Source: Butyrivibrio sp. (GTDB taxonomy: Bacteria; Bacillota; Clostridia; Lachnospirales; Lachnospiraceae). Taken from it: a stretch of 64,000 nt of DNA. Both the position numbers and the translations under genes were made by a program. Location of the stretch: positions 18,020 through 82,019 of the forward strand of contig JAFSQI010000001.1 in the NCBI GenBank assembly GCA_017446685.1, read 5' to 3'. The notes under the pieces were generated by a model, which did not search any database, had not been told where the DNA came from, and saw nothing but the letters and a program-made list of their open reading frames with translations. This document shows, piece after piece, positions 44,222-55,400 of this stretch (within the stretch, counting starts at the first letter, position 1; the number at the start of each line of letters is the position of its first letter).

Positions 44222-44770
44222 ATGCAAAAAATTGAACTGATAAGAAGTAACAGAAAAACGATAGCAATTGAAGTGACGCGTGATTGTCGTGTTGTGGTAA
44301 AAGCCCCGAAATGGATTTCGGAGCGCGAGATAAACCGGTTTATCGGCGAAAAGGCTGACTGGATAGAGAATCATTTGCGTAAGATGAAAATTCGTCAGCA
44401 GGAGGCGGACAATAAGGAAGCTTTATCTGAACAGGATATTAAGCTACTGGTTACAAGAGCCAAGAGGATTATTCCTGTCAAGGTTGCGAAGTTTTCTGAG
44501 CAGATTGGTGTGACATACGGAAGAATAACTATCAGAATGCAAAAAAGCAGATGGGGAAGTTGCTCCGGACAGGGGAATCTGAATTTTAACTGTCTTCTTA
44601 TGAGAGCACCGGATGAAATCATTGATTATGTTGTGGTTCATGAACTGTGTCATCGCAAGGAAATGAACCATTCACCAAAATTTTGGGCGGAAGTTGAAAA
44701 GATTCTGCCCGATTATAAAGAGCGCAGACTATGGCTTAAAAACCATGGAGCAGAATTGTCATATAAATAA
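44222..44770 (+). CDS. YgjP/DUF45-type metallopeptidase
   Basis: The 182-residue protein carries RNRKTIAIEV-like N-terminal strands, KSRWGSCSGQGNLNFNC, and the zinc motif VVHELCHRKEMNHSPKFW (HExxH plus a third His). It belongs to the M48-related YgjP/WLM group, whose biological substrates are poorly known. It is 7 bp from the radical SAM gene and so is probably in the same operon, but such a pairing is not one I recognise. Confidence 0.88.
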   Translation: MQKIELIRSNRKTIAIEVTRDCRVVVKAPKWISEREINRFIGEKADWIENHLRKMKIRQQEADNKEALSEQDIKLLVTRAKRIIPVKVAKFSEQIGVTYGRITIRMQKSRWGSCSGQGNLNFNCLLMRAPDEIIDYVVVHELCHRKEMNHSPKFWAEVEKILPDYKERRLWLKNHGAELSYK

Positions 44771-44781
44771 TTTTAAAAAAG

Positions 44782-44842
44782 ATGCATGTTATTGGATGCT
44801 GACTGAATAGTAACCATTTTCAATAACATGCATTTATTTTTG
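44782..44842 (+). terminator. Long-stem terminator with embedded repeat-like loop
   Basis: ATGCATGTTATTG pairs perfectly with CAATAACATGCAT over 13 bp, followed by TTTATTTTT. The 26-base loop contains CTGACTGAATAGTAAC, similar to the CTGAACAGTAAC core of the 29-bp repeats. Confidence 0.75.
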
Positions 44843-44854
44843 GCTTATATACAT

Positions 44855-44902
44855 ACAAAAAAAGTACCATCCCCATAGGCTATACCTACGAAAACAGTAC
44901 TC
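44855..44902 (-). terminator. Intrinsic terminator of tRNA-Lys
   Basis: On the minus strand AGTAC...GTACT encloses a G-U-rich stem (TTTTCGTAGG with CCTATGGGGA) and is followed by seven T residues. Confidence 0.8.
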
Positions 44903-44906
44903 GGCG

Positions 44907-44979
44907 TGCACCGCCAGGGTCTCGAACCCTGGACAACCTGATTAAGAGTCAGGTGCTCTACCAACTGAGCTAGCGGTGC
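44907..44979 (-). tRNA. tRNA-Lys (anticodon CTT)
   Basis: On the minus strand the cloverleaf is complete: acceptor GCACCGC/GCGGTGC, D-arm GCTCAGTTGGTAGAGC, anticodon stem CCTGA with loop CTCTTAA, and T-arm with GGTTCGAGACC. The anticodon CTT reads AAG. CCA is not encoded. Confidence 0.95.
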
Positions 44980-45172
44980 ATTTATTGTGTCGCATGTATC
45001 AGCGACAAGTGATATGTTACTACTGCTGGAAATAAAATGCAAGCTTTTTTTTATAAAAAATTATAAAAAAATTAAAATGGCTTATTTATGCGGTTTTCAT
45101 GGGGGGCTTTTTGTGATAAATTATTTGTTGTAGTTATTTTTTGCGTTATTTAAAAGGAAAAATTGAGTAAAA

Positions 45173-45949
45173 ATGATTTTTGATACACATGCTCATTATG
45201 ATGATGAGCAATTTGATAAAGATCGTCACGATCTTCTTGCTTCTATGAAGGAGTCAGGGATAGGTCATATTGTTAATATTGGCGCTGACATGGTATCAAG
45301 TAAGAGAGCCTTGGAACTTGCCAATGAATATGAATATATCTATGCTGCAGTAGGTGTACACCCAAGTGATACAGAGCAATTGGAAGCCGATGATAAGGCA
45401 ATTGAAGTGCTAGAACAATATTGCAGTAATGAGAAATGTGTTGCTGTTGGAGAAATCGGATTGGATTACCATTGGCCGGACCCGTCTCCTGATATTCAAA
45501 AGAAATGGTTTATAAGACAGCTTGGACTTGCAAGGGAGAAAAAGTTACCGGTTGTTATACATTCAAGGGATGCAGCAGCTGATACTCTACAAATAATGAA
45601 GCAAGAGCATGCTGAAGAAATCGGCGGCGTTGTTCATTGCTTTTCCTATTCAAAAGAAATAGCCAGACAATGCGTTGATATGGGCTTTTATATTGGAATA
45701 GGAGGAGTGCTGACATTTAAAAATGGCAGAAAAATGGTTGAAGTTGTAAAAGAGATTCCAATGGAGAATATTTTGCTTGAAACTGATTGCCCGTATCTTG
45801 CGCCCGAACCCTACAGAGGCAAGAGAAACAATTCTCTATATTTGCCCTATGTTGTCGAAAAAATGGCAGAGATAAAGGGAATCAGTGTAGATAAAGTGAT
45901 AAAAATAACTGAAGCCAATGCACTTGAAATGTATGGAATTCATGAATGA
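45173..45949 (+). CDS. tatD: TatD-family metal-dependent hydrolase
   Basis: The 258-residue protein has FDTHAHYDDEQF (first metal His pair), AVGVHPSD, AVGEIGLDYHW (Glu), PVVIHSRDAA, GVVHCFSYS and ETDCPYLAPEPYRGKRN at the end, the complete TatD signature set. TatD enzymes are 3'-5' exonucleases and D-aminoacyl-tRNA deacylases. It stands 47 bp upstream of ksgA; a tatD-ksgA neighbourhood is common in Firmicutes. Confidence 0.94.
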   Translation: MIFDTHAHYDDEQFDKDRHDLLASMKESGIGHIVNIGADMVSSKRALELANEYEYIYAAVGVHPSDTEQLEADDKAIEVLEQYCSNEKCVAVGEIGLDYHWPDPSPDIQKKWFIRQLGLAREKKLPVVIHSRDAAADTLQIMKQEHAEEIGGVVHCFSYSKEIARQCVDMGFYIGIGGVLTFKNGRKMVEVVKEIPMENILLETDCPYLAPEPYRGKRNNSLYLPYVVEKMAEIKGISVDKVIKITEANALEMYGIHE

Positions 45950-45996
45950 AATTTATGAATTTTTGAACTGAAATTTCGCTTATATTAGGAGGTAGC

Positions 45997-46872
45997 ATGG
46001 CATATCTTGGAAACAGTGCTCGTACCAGAGAAGTTCTTTCAAAATATGGAATGAGCGCAAAAAAGAAATTTGGCCAGAATTTTTTAATAGATAGTAATGT
46101 CCTTGATGGAATTGTAACTGCCTCAGGAGTAACAGATAAAGACTGTGTTCTTGAAATTGGACCGGGAATCGGCAGCCTTACGCAGTATCTTGCAGAAGCA
46201 GCCAATAAAGTTGTGGCAGTTGAAATCGATAAGAGTCTAATACCAGTCCTTGCAGATACACTTTCAGAGTACAATAATGTTACAGTAATAAACGAAGATG
46301 TATTAAAGGTCAACATAGATGCAATTGTTGAAGAATACAATAATGGAAAGCCAATCAAGGTTGTAGCAAATCTTCCATATTACATTACCACACCAATCAT
46401 CATGAAGCTTTTTGAAAGCGGCGCCAAGATAGAGAGCATAACAGTAATGGTTCAGAAGGAAGTAGCTGATAGGATGGTTATGGGACCTGGTAACAAAGAC
46501 TATGGATCTCTTTCACTTGCAGTAGGTTATTACGCAAAGGCGAGTAAGGTTATGGATGTATCTCCAAGCAGCTTTATACCACAGCCCGGAGTAGGATCAG
46601 CAGTTGTAAAGCTCTTGAGATATGATGAGCCGGCTGTAAAAGTTAATGATGAAAAATATATGTTTGAAATAATTAGAACAGCATTTAATCAAAGAAGAAA
46701 AACTTTATCAAATGCACTTTCAAACAACAAGTCATTAAAAGTAACTCGTGAACAAGTTCAGGACAGTTTAAAAAACATGGGTCTTAATGAATTGGCGAGG
46801 GGCGAAACCCTTGATTTAGAGCAATTTGCACAATTGTCAGACTCGTTGTTACCACATTTTACAAAGAACTAA
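45997..46872 (+). CDS. ksgA: 16S rRNA dimethyladenosine transferase KsgA (RsmA)
   Basis: The 291-residue methyltransferase has KKKFGQNFLIDSNVLDGIV, the SAM-binding VLEIGPGIGSLTQYLAE, the catalytic VVANLPYYITTPIIMKL, and the C-terminal FNQRRKTLSNALSN helix. It dimethylates two adenines near the 3' end of 16S rRNA in the final steps of small-subunit maturation. An AGGAGG site precedes the ATG. The next gene begins 91 bp later. Confidence 0.96.
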   Translation: MAYLGNSARTREVLSKYGMSAKKKFGQNFLIDSNVLDGIVTASGVTDKDCVLEIGPGIGSLTQYLAEAANKVVAVEIDKSLIPVLADTLSEYNNVTVINEDVLKVNIDAIVEEYNNGKPIKVVANLPYYITTPIIMKLFESGAKIESITVMVQKEVADRMVMGPGNKDYGSLSLAVGYYAKASKVMDVSPSSFIPQPGVGSAVVKLLRYDEPAVKVNDEKYMFEIIRTAFNQRRKTLSNALSNNKSLKVTREQVQDSLKNMGLNELARGETLDLEQFAQLSDSLLPHFTKN

Positions 46873-46963
46873 CGCTATGTTAAACTAACACTATATTTGA
46901 ATTAATGCGTTATTTAAAGCGTTGAGCTGAATAATAACACAATGTACCAAAGAGGTAGGTATT

Positions 46964-49900
46964 TTGGATAAAGTTGAGTATAAAATCAGAGCAGATGAAA
47001 TAAAGGCGCTGATTGGGGAAGGCAGGTATGCCGAAGCTGTTAGGATTGCAGACACAATAGACTGGAAAAAAGTTAGAAGTGTTCAGATGCTGTGTACTAT
47101 CAGCGATCTTTATAAAATAAATCGCCGTTTTGAGGAGAGCCGTGACGTTCTTCTCATGGCATATGACAAGCACCCGACTGGTAGAGCTATTGTATATTCT
47201 CTATGTGAACTGGCAATTAAAATGGGTGAATTTGTACAGGCAGTAGAGTATTACAAGGAATTTGTCAGAATCGCTCCACGTGATACAGGGAGATATATTT
47301 TACAGTATAAACTCTATGAGGCGCAGGAAGTCAGTCTTGAAGAGAGAATTGCAGTTCTTGAAGAGTTTAAAAAGCATGATTACAGAGAAAGATGGGCTTA
47401 TGAGTTGGCGTACCTTTATCATAGGGTAGGCCTTACAACTGAGTGCATTGAAGAATGTGATGAGATGTTTTTGTGGTTTGGAGAAGGAAGATATGTCATG
47501 AAAGCCCTTGAACTTAAGGCGCTTCATGAACCTCTTTCACCGGATCAGCAGGATAGATACAACAGATACAAGAAAAAGACCAGCGGACAGGTTGATGCAA
47601 CTATTGTTAATGAACGTGAAGAGGTTGGCAAGGACGAAGGAAATACTGCACAGATAAAATCTCCGACAAAAGAGATGCCTCCAATTACTGATGATGTATT
47701 AAAGACCTACAACTTTGCGAGAAACAGTGGTGTGCAGCAGTCTGCGGAGACTAATAAATGGCAGCAGATATCATCTGCATCACAAGAACAGTATTACCAG
47801 CAACAGTACGCTCCAACATCGCAGGAACAATACTATCAACAGCAGGAAGCGCCAACAGCGGAAAGTCAGTACTATCAGCAGCAGACTGCACCAACAGCGG
47901 AAGGACAGTACTATCAACAACAGACTGATCCAGTAGCAGAAGATCAGTATTATCAGCAGCAATATGTTCCAACATCGCAGGATCAGTACTATAAACAGCA
48001 GGAAGCGCCAACAGCGGAAAGTCAGTACTATCAGCAACAGACAGTTCCTGCAGCAGAAAGTCAGTACTATCAGCAGCAGACAGCACCTGCAGCAGAAAGT
48101 CAGTACTATCAGCAACAGATAGCACCTGCAGCAGAAAGTCAGTACTATCAGCAGCAGACTGCACCAGCAGCGGAAAGTCAGTACTATCAGCAGCAGGCAG
48201 TTCCTGCAGCCGAGAATCAGTATTACCAGCAACAGACTTCACAGGCGCCAGAAGAGCAGTATTATCAGCCACAGTCTGCTGCTTCAGTGATAGAACAGTA
48301 TTACAGAAAAGGAATGGTTCCTCCACAGGAACAAACTGCTGATACAATCGTTTACCAGCCTGTTGAGCAGCAAGAAACATCATATGCAGGGCAGCAGATT
48401 CATCCACAAAATGAATATTCTCAGCCTGTAAGAGAAGATGAGATAAGATATCCTCATATTACAGAAATAAAAGAGCCTTCTGTGGACGTTAGTGATTACA
48501 ACACTATGAATCTTCAAGAGACACTTGCAGAGGGGCTCAGAGAAATAATTGCTTCGGAAGAGAGCAGTTCTTCTGATGCAGATAGTGAGTACTCAAGCCT
48601 TGAAGATACACAGTCACAGAATAGTGATTTTGATGAAGTTCAGCAAGATGAAGAGGAACTTGAAGAGCAGCCATCCGGAAAGACTCAGGAGGTGTTTTTC
48701 GATACTCAGACCATTGAAATACCCAGTGCACCGCAAATGGGTATTGATATAAAGTATGGTGGAAACGGACCAATACTTGGTCAGGCGAAATATGAAGAAA
48801 AACCGCTTGAAGAAGAAAAACCTGGAGCAGTTATCCATCCAAATGCAAGTTATCAGTTACCTAATCGTTTTGAAAACATTCTTGCACAAGAATCTGACGG
48901 ACAGATAAGTATGGCAGTTCAACCTGAGCCCGAAGTTGAGAAACAGATTACCGGTCAGATCAGCATTGCAGAATATATGGAGAACTGGGAGCAGTTCAAG
49001 ATTAATCAGAAGGAGAAACAGCTTGAACGCGTCAAGCAGCGTGTTGCCGATGAAACCGGTGATATGTTTGCCGATTATGATGTTAACAGTAAAGCAGGAC
49101 TTCAGGAAAAAATAGAGAAAGCAATTTCAGATGCTATCAAGAAAGAGCAGTACGACAAGGCGGCAGGAAAAAGCGACTGGTCAGTAAATAGAGAAGATGT
49201 TATAAATGCAGCAGTTGCGGAAGTTATAGATAACGAAAATTTTGAGGACACTTCATACGAACAGGAAAATGAAGAGCTTCAACTTCCTGAAGAGGAAAAA
49301 GAAACAGAAATTAATTCAACAGAAGAACCTGCACAACAGGATTTATTAGAAACTGAAGAAGTTTCCGAAGAATCACCGGCTGAAGAAAAATCAAAAGCTT
49401 CTGAAAAAGACGAAGTAGAATCTGAAATAGAAGAAGCTTTAAAGGATGAGGAAGTTGCAGCTAAAAAGTCAGAAAATGAAAAAGAGCACAAATCCTTTAA
49501 GGACAAAAAAGCTTCCAGGAAAAAGCATAACAGAGATCACAAAGAGCATAATGAAAATAAAGAAGCTAACGAGACAGATAATAAACCGATGCAATCTGCG
49601 CCGGTCAAGACTTCACGTAGTCAGGAAACTTCAGATAATAAGAAGCACATTGGCAATAGAGAAATAGAGGAGAGAGTAAGGACAATGACTCCTGAAGAGA
49701 AGGAGCTCTTTGGACCTTATATACATCACAAGAAATCCAGAAGACAGATCATCAATGCTATTGATAATCTCAGTATGGACGCTTTTACCGGAAATGCGAT
49801 AGTTACAGGTGAAGCAGGTGCCGGAACAGTTAATCTTGCGAAGGGACTTATAAAGTCTATACAGGTATCGGATTCTAACTTTAGTGGAAAAGTTGCCAAG

Positions 49901-50425
49901 ATAACAGCGAATACGCTCAACAAAAAGAGTACTTCAAGTATTTTTGATAAATTGGCTAACGGAGCACTTATTATTCAGAGGGCAGCAGATTTGGAAGCTG
50001 AAACTGTAAATGAGATGCTCGCTATACTTCAGCAGGAAAATAAGGGGCTTATCCTTGTAATGGAAGACACCAAAGAGGATATGGATAAATTCCTGGACAA
50101 GAATCCAGCACTTAAGCAGAGCTTTAATGTCAGAGTAGATATAGAAGCTTTGGATGATGACTCACTTGTTGCCTATGCCAAGCAGTATGCTTATGAAAAA
50201 GAGTATGCGATTGACAATCTTGGTATTTTAGCACTTCATACCAGAATATCTGAGAAACAGACTCTTGATCATGAAGTAACAGTCGCTGAGGTAAAGGATA
50301 TAGTAGACGATGCTATATATTATGCAGAGAAACGTTCCATTGCGCACTTTGCTGATGTTATACTAAATAAGAGATATGATGAGAATGACATGGTCATCCT
50401 AAGAGAAAAAGATTTTATGCATTAA
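46964..50425 (+). CDS. Large TPR protein with 13-residue YYQQQ repeats and AAA-like C-terminus
   Basis: The start is TTG behind AGAGGT. Of 1153 residues, 1-205 form TPR-like helices ([56 protein letters not shown]). Residues 273-454 are fourteen copies of a 13-residue unit of the form [13 protein letters not shown]. Then come long acidic, Lys/Glu-rich regions (about 520-900). The C-terminus (from about 920) resembles a AAA/CbxX-type ATPase: [20 protein letters not shown] has a P-loop shape but Thr replaces the Walker A Lys, and [19 protein letters not shown] sits where Walker B would be. It may be a degenerate ATPase scaffold. No TM segment is visible. Confidence 0.75.
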   Translation: MDKVEYKIRADEIKALIGEGRYAEAVRIADTIDWKKVRSVQMLCTISDLYKINRRFEESRDVLLMAYDKHPTGRAIVYSLCELAIKMGEFVQAVEYYKEFVRIAPRDTGRYILQYKLYEAQEVSLEERIAVLEEFKKHDYRERWAYELAYLYHRVGLTTECIEECDEMFLWFGEGRYVMKALELKALHEPLSPDQQDRYNRYKKKTSGQVDATIVNEREEVGKDEGNTAQIKSPTKEMPPITDDVLKTYNFARNSGVQQSAETNKWQQISSASQEQYYQQQYAPTSQEQYYQQQEAPTAESQYYQQQTAPTAEGQYYQQQTDPVAEDQYYQQQYVPTSQDQYYKQQEAPTAESQYYQQQTVPAAESQYYQQQTAPAAESQYYQQQIAPAAESQYYQQQTAPAAESQYYQQQAVPAAENQYYQQQTSQAPEEQYYQPQSAASVIEQYYRKGMVPPQEQTADTIVYQPVEQQETSYAGQQIHPQNEYSQPVREDEIRYPHITEIKEPSVDVSDYNTMNLQETLAEGLREIIASEESSSSDADSEYSSLEDTQSQNSDFDEVQQDEEELEEQPSGKTQEVFFDTQTIEIPSAPQMGIDIKYGGNGPILGQAKYEEKPLEEEKPGAVIHPNASYQLPNRFENILAQESDGQISMAVQPEPEVEKQITGQISIAEYMENWEQFKINQKEKQLERVKQRVADETGDMFADYDVNSKAGLQEKIEKAISDAIKKEQYDKAAGKSDWSVNREDVINAAVAEVIDNENFEDTSYEQENEELQLPEEEKETEINSTEEPAQQDLLETEEVSEESPAEEKSKASEKDEVESEIEEALKDEEVAAKKSENEKEHKSFKDKKASRKKHNRDHKEHNENKEANETDNKPMQSAPVKTSRSQETSDNKKHIGNREIEERVRTMTPEEKELFGPYIHHKKSRRQIINAIDNLSMDAFTGNAIVTGEAGAGTVNLAKGLIKSIQVSDSNFSGKVAKITANTLNKKSTSSIFDKLANGALIIQRAADLEAETVNEMLAILQQENKGLILVMEDTKEDMDKFLDKNPALKQSFNVRVDIEALDDDSLVAYAKQYAYEKEYAIDNLGILALHTRISEKQTLDHEVTVAEVKDIVDDAIYYAEKRSIAHFADVILNKRYDENDMVILREKDFMH
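47780..48325 (+). repeat. Fourteen tandem 39-bp repeats (13 codons)
   Basis: The unit encodes Q-Y-Y-Q-Q-Q followed by a variable A/T-P linker. Copies 7-11 are nearly identical in DNA, the outer copies are more diverged, as expected when the array grows from its centre by slippage or recombination. Confidence 0.9.
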
Positions 50426-50472
50426 TTTTTTACATATTTTATGAGGAAATAATACTTGAGGGGGAAATATAA

Positions 50473-52395
50473 ATGGCAGAAAAGATTTTTATATCTGAGG
50501 CTGACGAATACCTGTTTGGACAGGGAACTCATTATGAAATTTATGAGAAACTTGGTGCACATCCATCTGAGGAAAAAGGCAAAAAGGGGTATTTTTTTGC
50601 TGTATGGGCACCAAATGCTGCTGATGTACATGTAGTTGGAGATTTTAACAATTGGGATGAGACTGCAGCTCCCATGACAAGGACCAAGACCGGAAATATC
50701 TGGACAGCATTTATTCCCGGAGTTGGAATTGGAGAGCTGTATAAATTTCTCATTACTACTATGGATGGAAGAAAACTCTATAAGGCTGATCCATATGCAA
50801 ATTATGCCGAGCTTCGTCCGGGTAATGCTTCAAGGACCACTGATCTATCTGGATATAAGTGGTCAGATGAAAAGTGGTACAAAAATTTAGAAGGAAAAGA
50901 TATGAATCGTGAGCCGATAGCAATATATGAGTGCCATATCGGTTCATGGATGAAACATCCTGACGGAACAGAAGACGGATTTTATACTTACAGACAATTT
51001 GCCGATAGAATCGTTGAGTATCTTAAGGAAATGAAATATACACATATCGAGCTTATCGGCATAGCAGAGCATCCTTTTGATGGTTCCTGGGGATATCAGG
51101 TAACCGGCTACTATGCTCCTACAGCCAGATATGGAGAACCGACTGATTTCATGTACCTTGTAGACAAACTCCACAAGAACAATATCGGAGTAATACTTGA
51201 CTGGGTACCGGCACATTTCTGCCCGGATGAATTTGGTCTTGCCTGCTTCGACGGTACATGTATTTATGAGCATCCGGACCCAAGGAAAGGTGAACATCCC
51301 GACTGGGGAACAAAGATATTCAACCTTGAGAAGCCGGAGGTTACCAATTTCCTTATTGCAAATGCTCTTTACTGGATTCGCAAATTCCATATCGATGGTT
51401 TGAGAGTTGATGCGGTTGCTTCAATGCTTTATCTTGATTATGGTAAACGCGATGGACAGTGGGTTCCTAATAAAAACGGCGGCAATGAAAATCTTGAAGC
51501 AATAGAGTTTTTCAAGCACTTTAATAGTGTTGTCAGAGGTTCATATCCTCAGATGCTTACTATTGCAGAAGAGTCGACAGCATGGCCGAAAGTTACAAAA
51601 TCACCAGAAGAAGGTGGACTTGGATTTGCTTTTAAGTGGAATATGGGATGGATGCATGATTTCTGCGAGTATATGAAGCTTGATCCATATTTCAGAAGCG
51701 GAGCTCATTACATGATGACCTTTGCAATGAGCTATAACGAAGCGGAGAACTATATCCTTCCGCTTTCACATGATGAAGTAGTACACCTTAAATGCTCAAT
51801 GGTTGAGAAGATGCCGGGGTATAAGGTTGATAAATATGCAAACCTTAGGGTGGGATATACATATATGTTTGGACATTCCGGCAAAAAGCTTCTGTTCATG
51901 GGACAGGACTTCGGTCAGGAGCGAGAGTGGAGTGAAAAGAGAGAACTGGACTGGTTCCTTCTTGAAAATGATCTGAACAGAGGAATGAAGGATTACGTAG
52001 GAAAACTTCTGGAACTCTACAGAAAGTATCCGGCACTTTATGAAGTGGATAATGACTGGGGCGGCTTTGAGTGGATAAATGCTGACGACAAGGAACGTAG
52101 CACTTATAGTTTTTATAGAAGAGCATCAAATGGAAAAGACAATATTCTTTTTGTACTTAACATGACTCCGGTTGAGAGAAAGAATTTCATGGTAGGTGTT
52201 CCATTTGAGGGAACATACACAAAGATATTGGACAGCGCACTTCCTGAATTTGGTGGAATGGGAAGCGGAGTTCCGGAGAAGATAAAGGCAGTGAAGGGAC
52301 TTTGTGATTACAAGGATTATAGTATTGCAATGGATCTTCCGCCGTATGGTGCAGAAGTATTCGTTTTTCAGACTAAGAAAAAAACAGTAAAGTAA
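50473..52395 (+). CDS. glgB: 1,4-alpha-glucan branching enzyme
   Basis: The 640-residue enzyme makes alpha-1,6 branches in glycogen. It has a CBM48 N-terminal domain (FAVWAPNAADVHVVGDFNNWD), a GH13 barrel with VTGYYAPTARYGEP, DWVPAHFC, GLRVDAVASMLYLDYG (nucleophile Asp), EESTAWP (acid/base Glu) and PLSHDEVVH (third Asp), and an all-beta C-terminal domain. No other glycogen gene is adjacent. The ATG follows GAGGGGGA. A terminator follows. Confidence 0.96.
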   Translation: MAEKIFISEADEYLFGQGTHYEIYEKLGAHPSEEKGKKGYFFAVWAPNAADVHVVGDFNNWDETAAPMTRTKTGNIWTAFIPGVGIGELYKFLITTMDGRKLYKADPYANYAELRPGNASRTTDLSGYKWSDEKWYKNLEGKDMNREPIAIYECHIGSWMKHPDGTEDGFYTYRQFADRIVEYLKEMKYTHIELIGIAEHPFDGSWGYQVTGYYAPTARYGEPTDFMYLVDKLHKNNIGVILDWVPAHFCPDEFGLACFDGTCIYEHPDPRKGEHPDWGTKIFNLEKPEVTNFLIANALYWIRKFHIDGLRVDAVASMLYLDYGKRDGQWVPNKNGGNENLEAIEFFKHFNSVVRGSYPQMLTIAEESTAWPKVTKSPEEGGLGFAFKWNMGWMHDFCEYMKLDPYFRSGAHYMMTFAMSYNEAENYILPLSHDEVVHLKCSMVEKMPGYKVDKYANLRVGYTYMFGHSGKKLLFMGQDFGQEREWSEKRELDWFLLENDLNRGMKDYVGKLLELYRKYPALYEVDNDWGGFEWINADDKERSTYSFYRRASNGKDNILFVLNMTPVERKNFMVGVPFEGTYTKILDSALPEFGGMGSGVPEKIKAVKGLCDYKDYSIAMDLPPYGAEVFVFQTKKKTVK

Positions 52396-52415
52396 AAAGA
52401 AACAATTGCCGAAAT

Positions 52416-52458
52416 AGAAGGTGACGAGTGAAAAATAACTCGTTCCCTTCTTTTTTTT
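52416..52458 (+). terminator. Intrinsic terminator of glgB
   Basis: GAAGG-TG-ACGAGT pairs with ACTCGT-TC-CCTTC, followed by TTTTTTTT. Confidence 0.88.
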
Positions 52459-52482
52459 GCATATAGCGTAAAGGAGCAAAAA

Positions 52483-55400
52483 ATGGCAATTGATTTCCAA
52501 ACTATTTCAGGAAGTAAAAATAATCCGAGTACAGATGTTTTAGCCCTTGATTCAAGAGAAGGTTCAAAGGCATTATCTGAAAAAAGTAAAGCCAACATTT
52601 CAGGTGCATATGTCGCTAAGCTGCAGAGCAGTTTTTTTAATAATGATGTATATGGAAAGCATAGCAGAACTGCGGAAAATATCAGTGAAATGGCGGGAAA
52701 TACTGATGTCTGGATAAGACACAATTACATGGCTCTTTTATCAAATACCATGTCGGAAGAAGACTTTGCCAAGGCAGCAGAAGATGGATTTGACATAAAA
52801 GATCTTGATAGTGAAGATACTGTAACTATTATGGACAGGATAAAAAGCGTACTTCTTGAAGCGGGAACAACGATTGCAGGATTTAATGATGATATTGATG
52901 TTGATAAACTGGCAAAAATAACAGGCAGCAGGTCTTTTGCCGAACAGCTTACCAAGTCTTTTACGGAAAATGACATTCCTGTCACTGGAGATTTGGTAAG
53001 ATCAGCAAAAATCGCTTATGAGGAAGTTGCAGATATCGAAGCATTGGATGATGCAACCTTAAAGTATATGGTTCAGAACAACATGGACCCGACAATTGAA
53101 AATATATATTTTGCGTCACACAGCACTAATGGACAGAATGTTTCCGGGAGAGGATTTTATGCTCAGGACACAGGAGGGTATTATGCCCAAAAGGCAGATA
53201 CTTATGATTGGAGTCAGCTTGAAAGCCAGTTGGAAAAAATAATAGAAGAGTCAGGATTGAATTCTAATGATGAGCAGGTAAAAGATGAGGCTAAATGGCT
53301 TATACAGCAAGGCATTCCGCTTACAGCAGAAAGTTTGGAGACTCTTGATAATTTAAAATCAATATCTTTTCCGATTTCAGAAGAACTTGCAGCGAAAGCG
53401 ATAGCAGCTGCCTTTGCTGATAGTAAAAAAGCAGTGCAGGCTGACCTATATGATCCAAGGAGTGATTATACCAAGGCATATGACATAAAAAATCAAGCTG
53501 AAAAGATAACCGTTGATGGTATCAGGACAACCTTACAAAGCGGAAAAGAGATAAATTTAAAAAATCTTTATGATCAGACAAATGAAAACAAAGAAAATCC
53601 GCAGAACATAGAAAATTGCATTATCGATTCTACAGACAAAAGAGTAGTTCAGACCAGGTTACAGCTAGAAGAAATCAGATTTCAGATGACAGTTGAGGCA
53701 AACAGAAATCTTTTAAGAAGCGGTTTTTCTATAGATACAGCACCGATTAAAGATGTTGTTGACAGGCTTAGAAATCTTTTGAACCAAATACCGGATGAAA
53801 CAATGGGAAATGCGCTTGATGAGATAACTGAGATTACTCCGGATAATAAAACATATATATTCAGAACAACGATAAGCAGAGTAAATATTATCAAAAATGG
53901 TCCGATTGAAATATCAGGATATATGCTTGAGGGACTGGAAAGCACATCTCTTTCTGAAATCAGTGAAACATCAGTTAAATTATCAACAGCTTATTCTAAA
54001 GCAGGAAAAGAATATGAGACCTTTATGACGGCGCCAAGAGCAGATCTTGGAGATAGCATAAAGAAGGCATTTAGAAATGTTGATGATATACTACAGGACT
54101 TGCAGCTTGAAAAAAATGATGATAACAGAAGAGCAATAAGAATTCTTGGCTATAACTCGATGGAAATAAACAAAGATAATTTTGAAGAGGTAAGAGCCTG
54201 GGATCAAATGCTTAAGGCTACGCTTGACAGACTAAAACCGGGAGCTGTTCTGAATCTTATCAGAGAAGGAAAGAATCCTCTTGGAATGACAATAGAAGAG
54301 CTTGCCCAAAATCTGGATAATTCGTCATCTGAACAGGAAAGTAGAGGAAATAAAAATCATTCCGATGAAAAATATTCAAAGTTTCTTTATAAACTTGAGC
54401 ATTCAGGAGAAATATCCAAAGAAGAAAAAACATCTTTTATCGGAATATACAGATTATTTCATACTTTAAAAGTTGGAGATTACCAGGCAATAGGATCTCT
54501 TTTAAAGACCGGTCAGGAAATGACATTGGGAAATCTGCTTACAGCCACAAGGACAAAAAAGGCAGCAGGCAGAGGGATGGATATAACGGTTGATGACAGC
54601 TTTGGAGGATTTGAAACAAAAGCTGAATCAAACATAAAAATTGATGAACAGATCGGAAGTGCATTCAGATTTTATAGTGCAAAAGCCGATATAGTATATG
54701 AGAATCTTGAACCGGAAAAACTTGCAAAGGTAAAAACGCAAGAGGAAACTCTTTTGCCGGATCTTGCAGATGAATTGCAAAGACAAGACATAGATAAAGC
54801 GTTAGAGCAGCAGTATTATTCGGAAGAAACGCGTCATATCAGAGAAGTGACTTCCGGAAAAGAGGCGGAACAGGCAATATTAGAGTTAGATGCATTAGAA
54901 AATGAAATTACATTTAACAACCTGGAAGCCATGATTTTAAACAGAAGAAGCAGAAGAACAGGAGATGTTTGGAAAAACGCAGAGGATATTGTACGTGATG
55001 CTGTTAAAACGCAGGAAGATGTTCTGGTGGATGCACTTGATCAGGACGGATACGAAGAAACTTACAAGAGCAGTATTGATGCAATGTCAGACAGTCTTGA
55101 AACGATTCTCATGAAAGAAGAGTCATTTGTTGATGTCAGAGCAATTTCTCTTATAAAAAAACAGTTATCGGTTATGAGGATGGCTGCAGACAGAGAAACT
55201 TTTGAAGTCCCTGTTGATATAGACGGTCAAAAAGTTTCTATGCATATTACGATAAAAAGTGAAGACGGAAAAGATCCAAGGATGGAAGCAAGTATTCAGA
55301 CTTATGAGTTTGGAACTATCACAGCCAGTTTAACAGAAAAAAATGGCATGTTAAGTGGAATGCTTATGACAACAAACTCACAGAGCATTGATGAGACTGA

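Noticed and set aside
47780-48325. Possible CRISPR array
   Set aside because: The 39-bp units are head-to-tail without unique spacers and code in frame for a 13-residue protein repeat.
47751-48407. Long minus-strand frames (218 and 150 codons) opposite the 13-residue repeats
   Set aside because: They exist only because the repeated codons have no stops in those frames; they have no ribosome sites, and the TPR protein on the plus strand is clearly coding.
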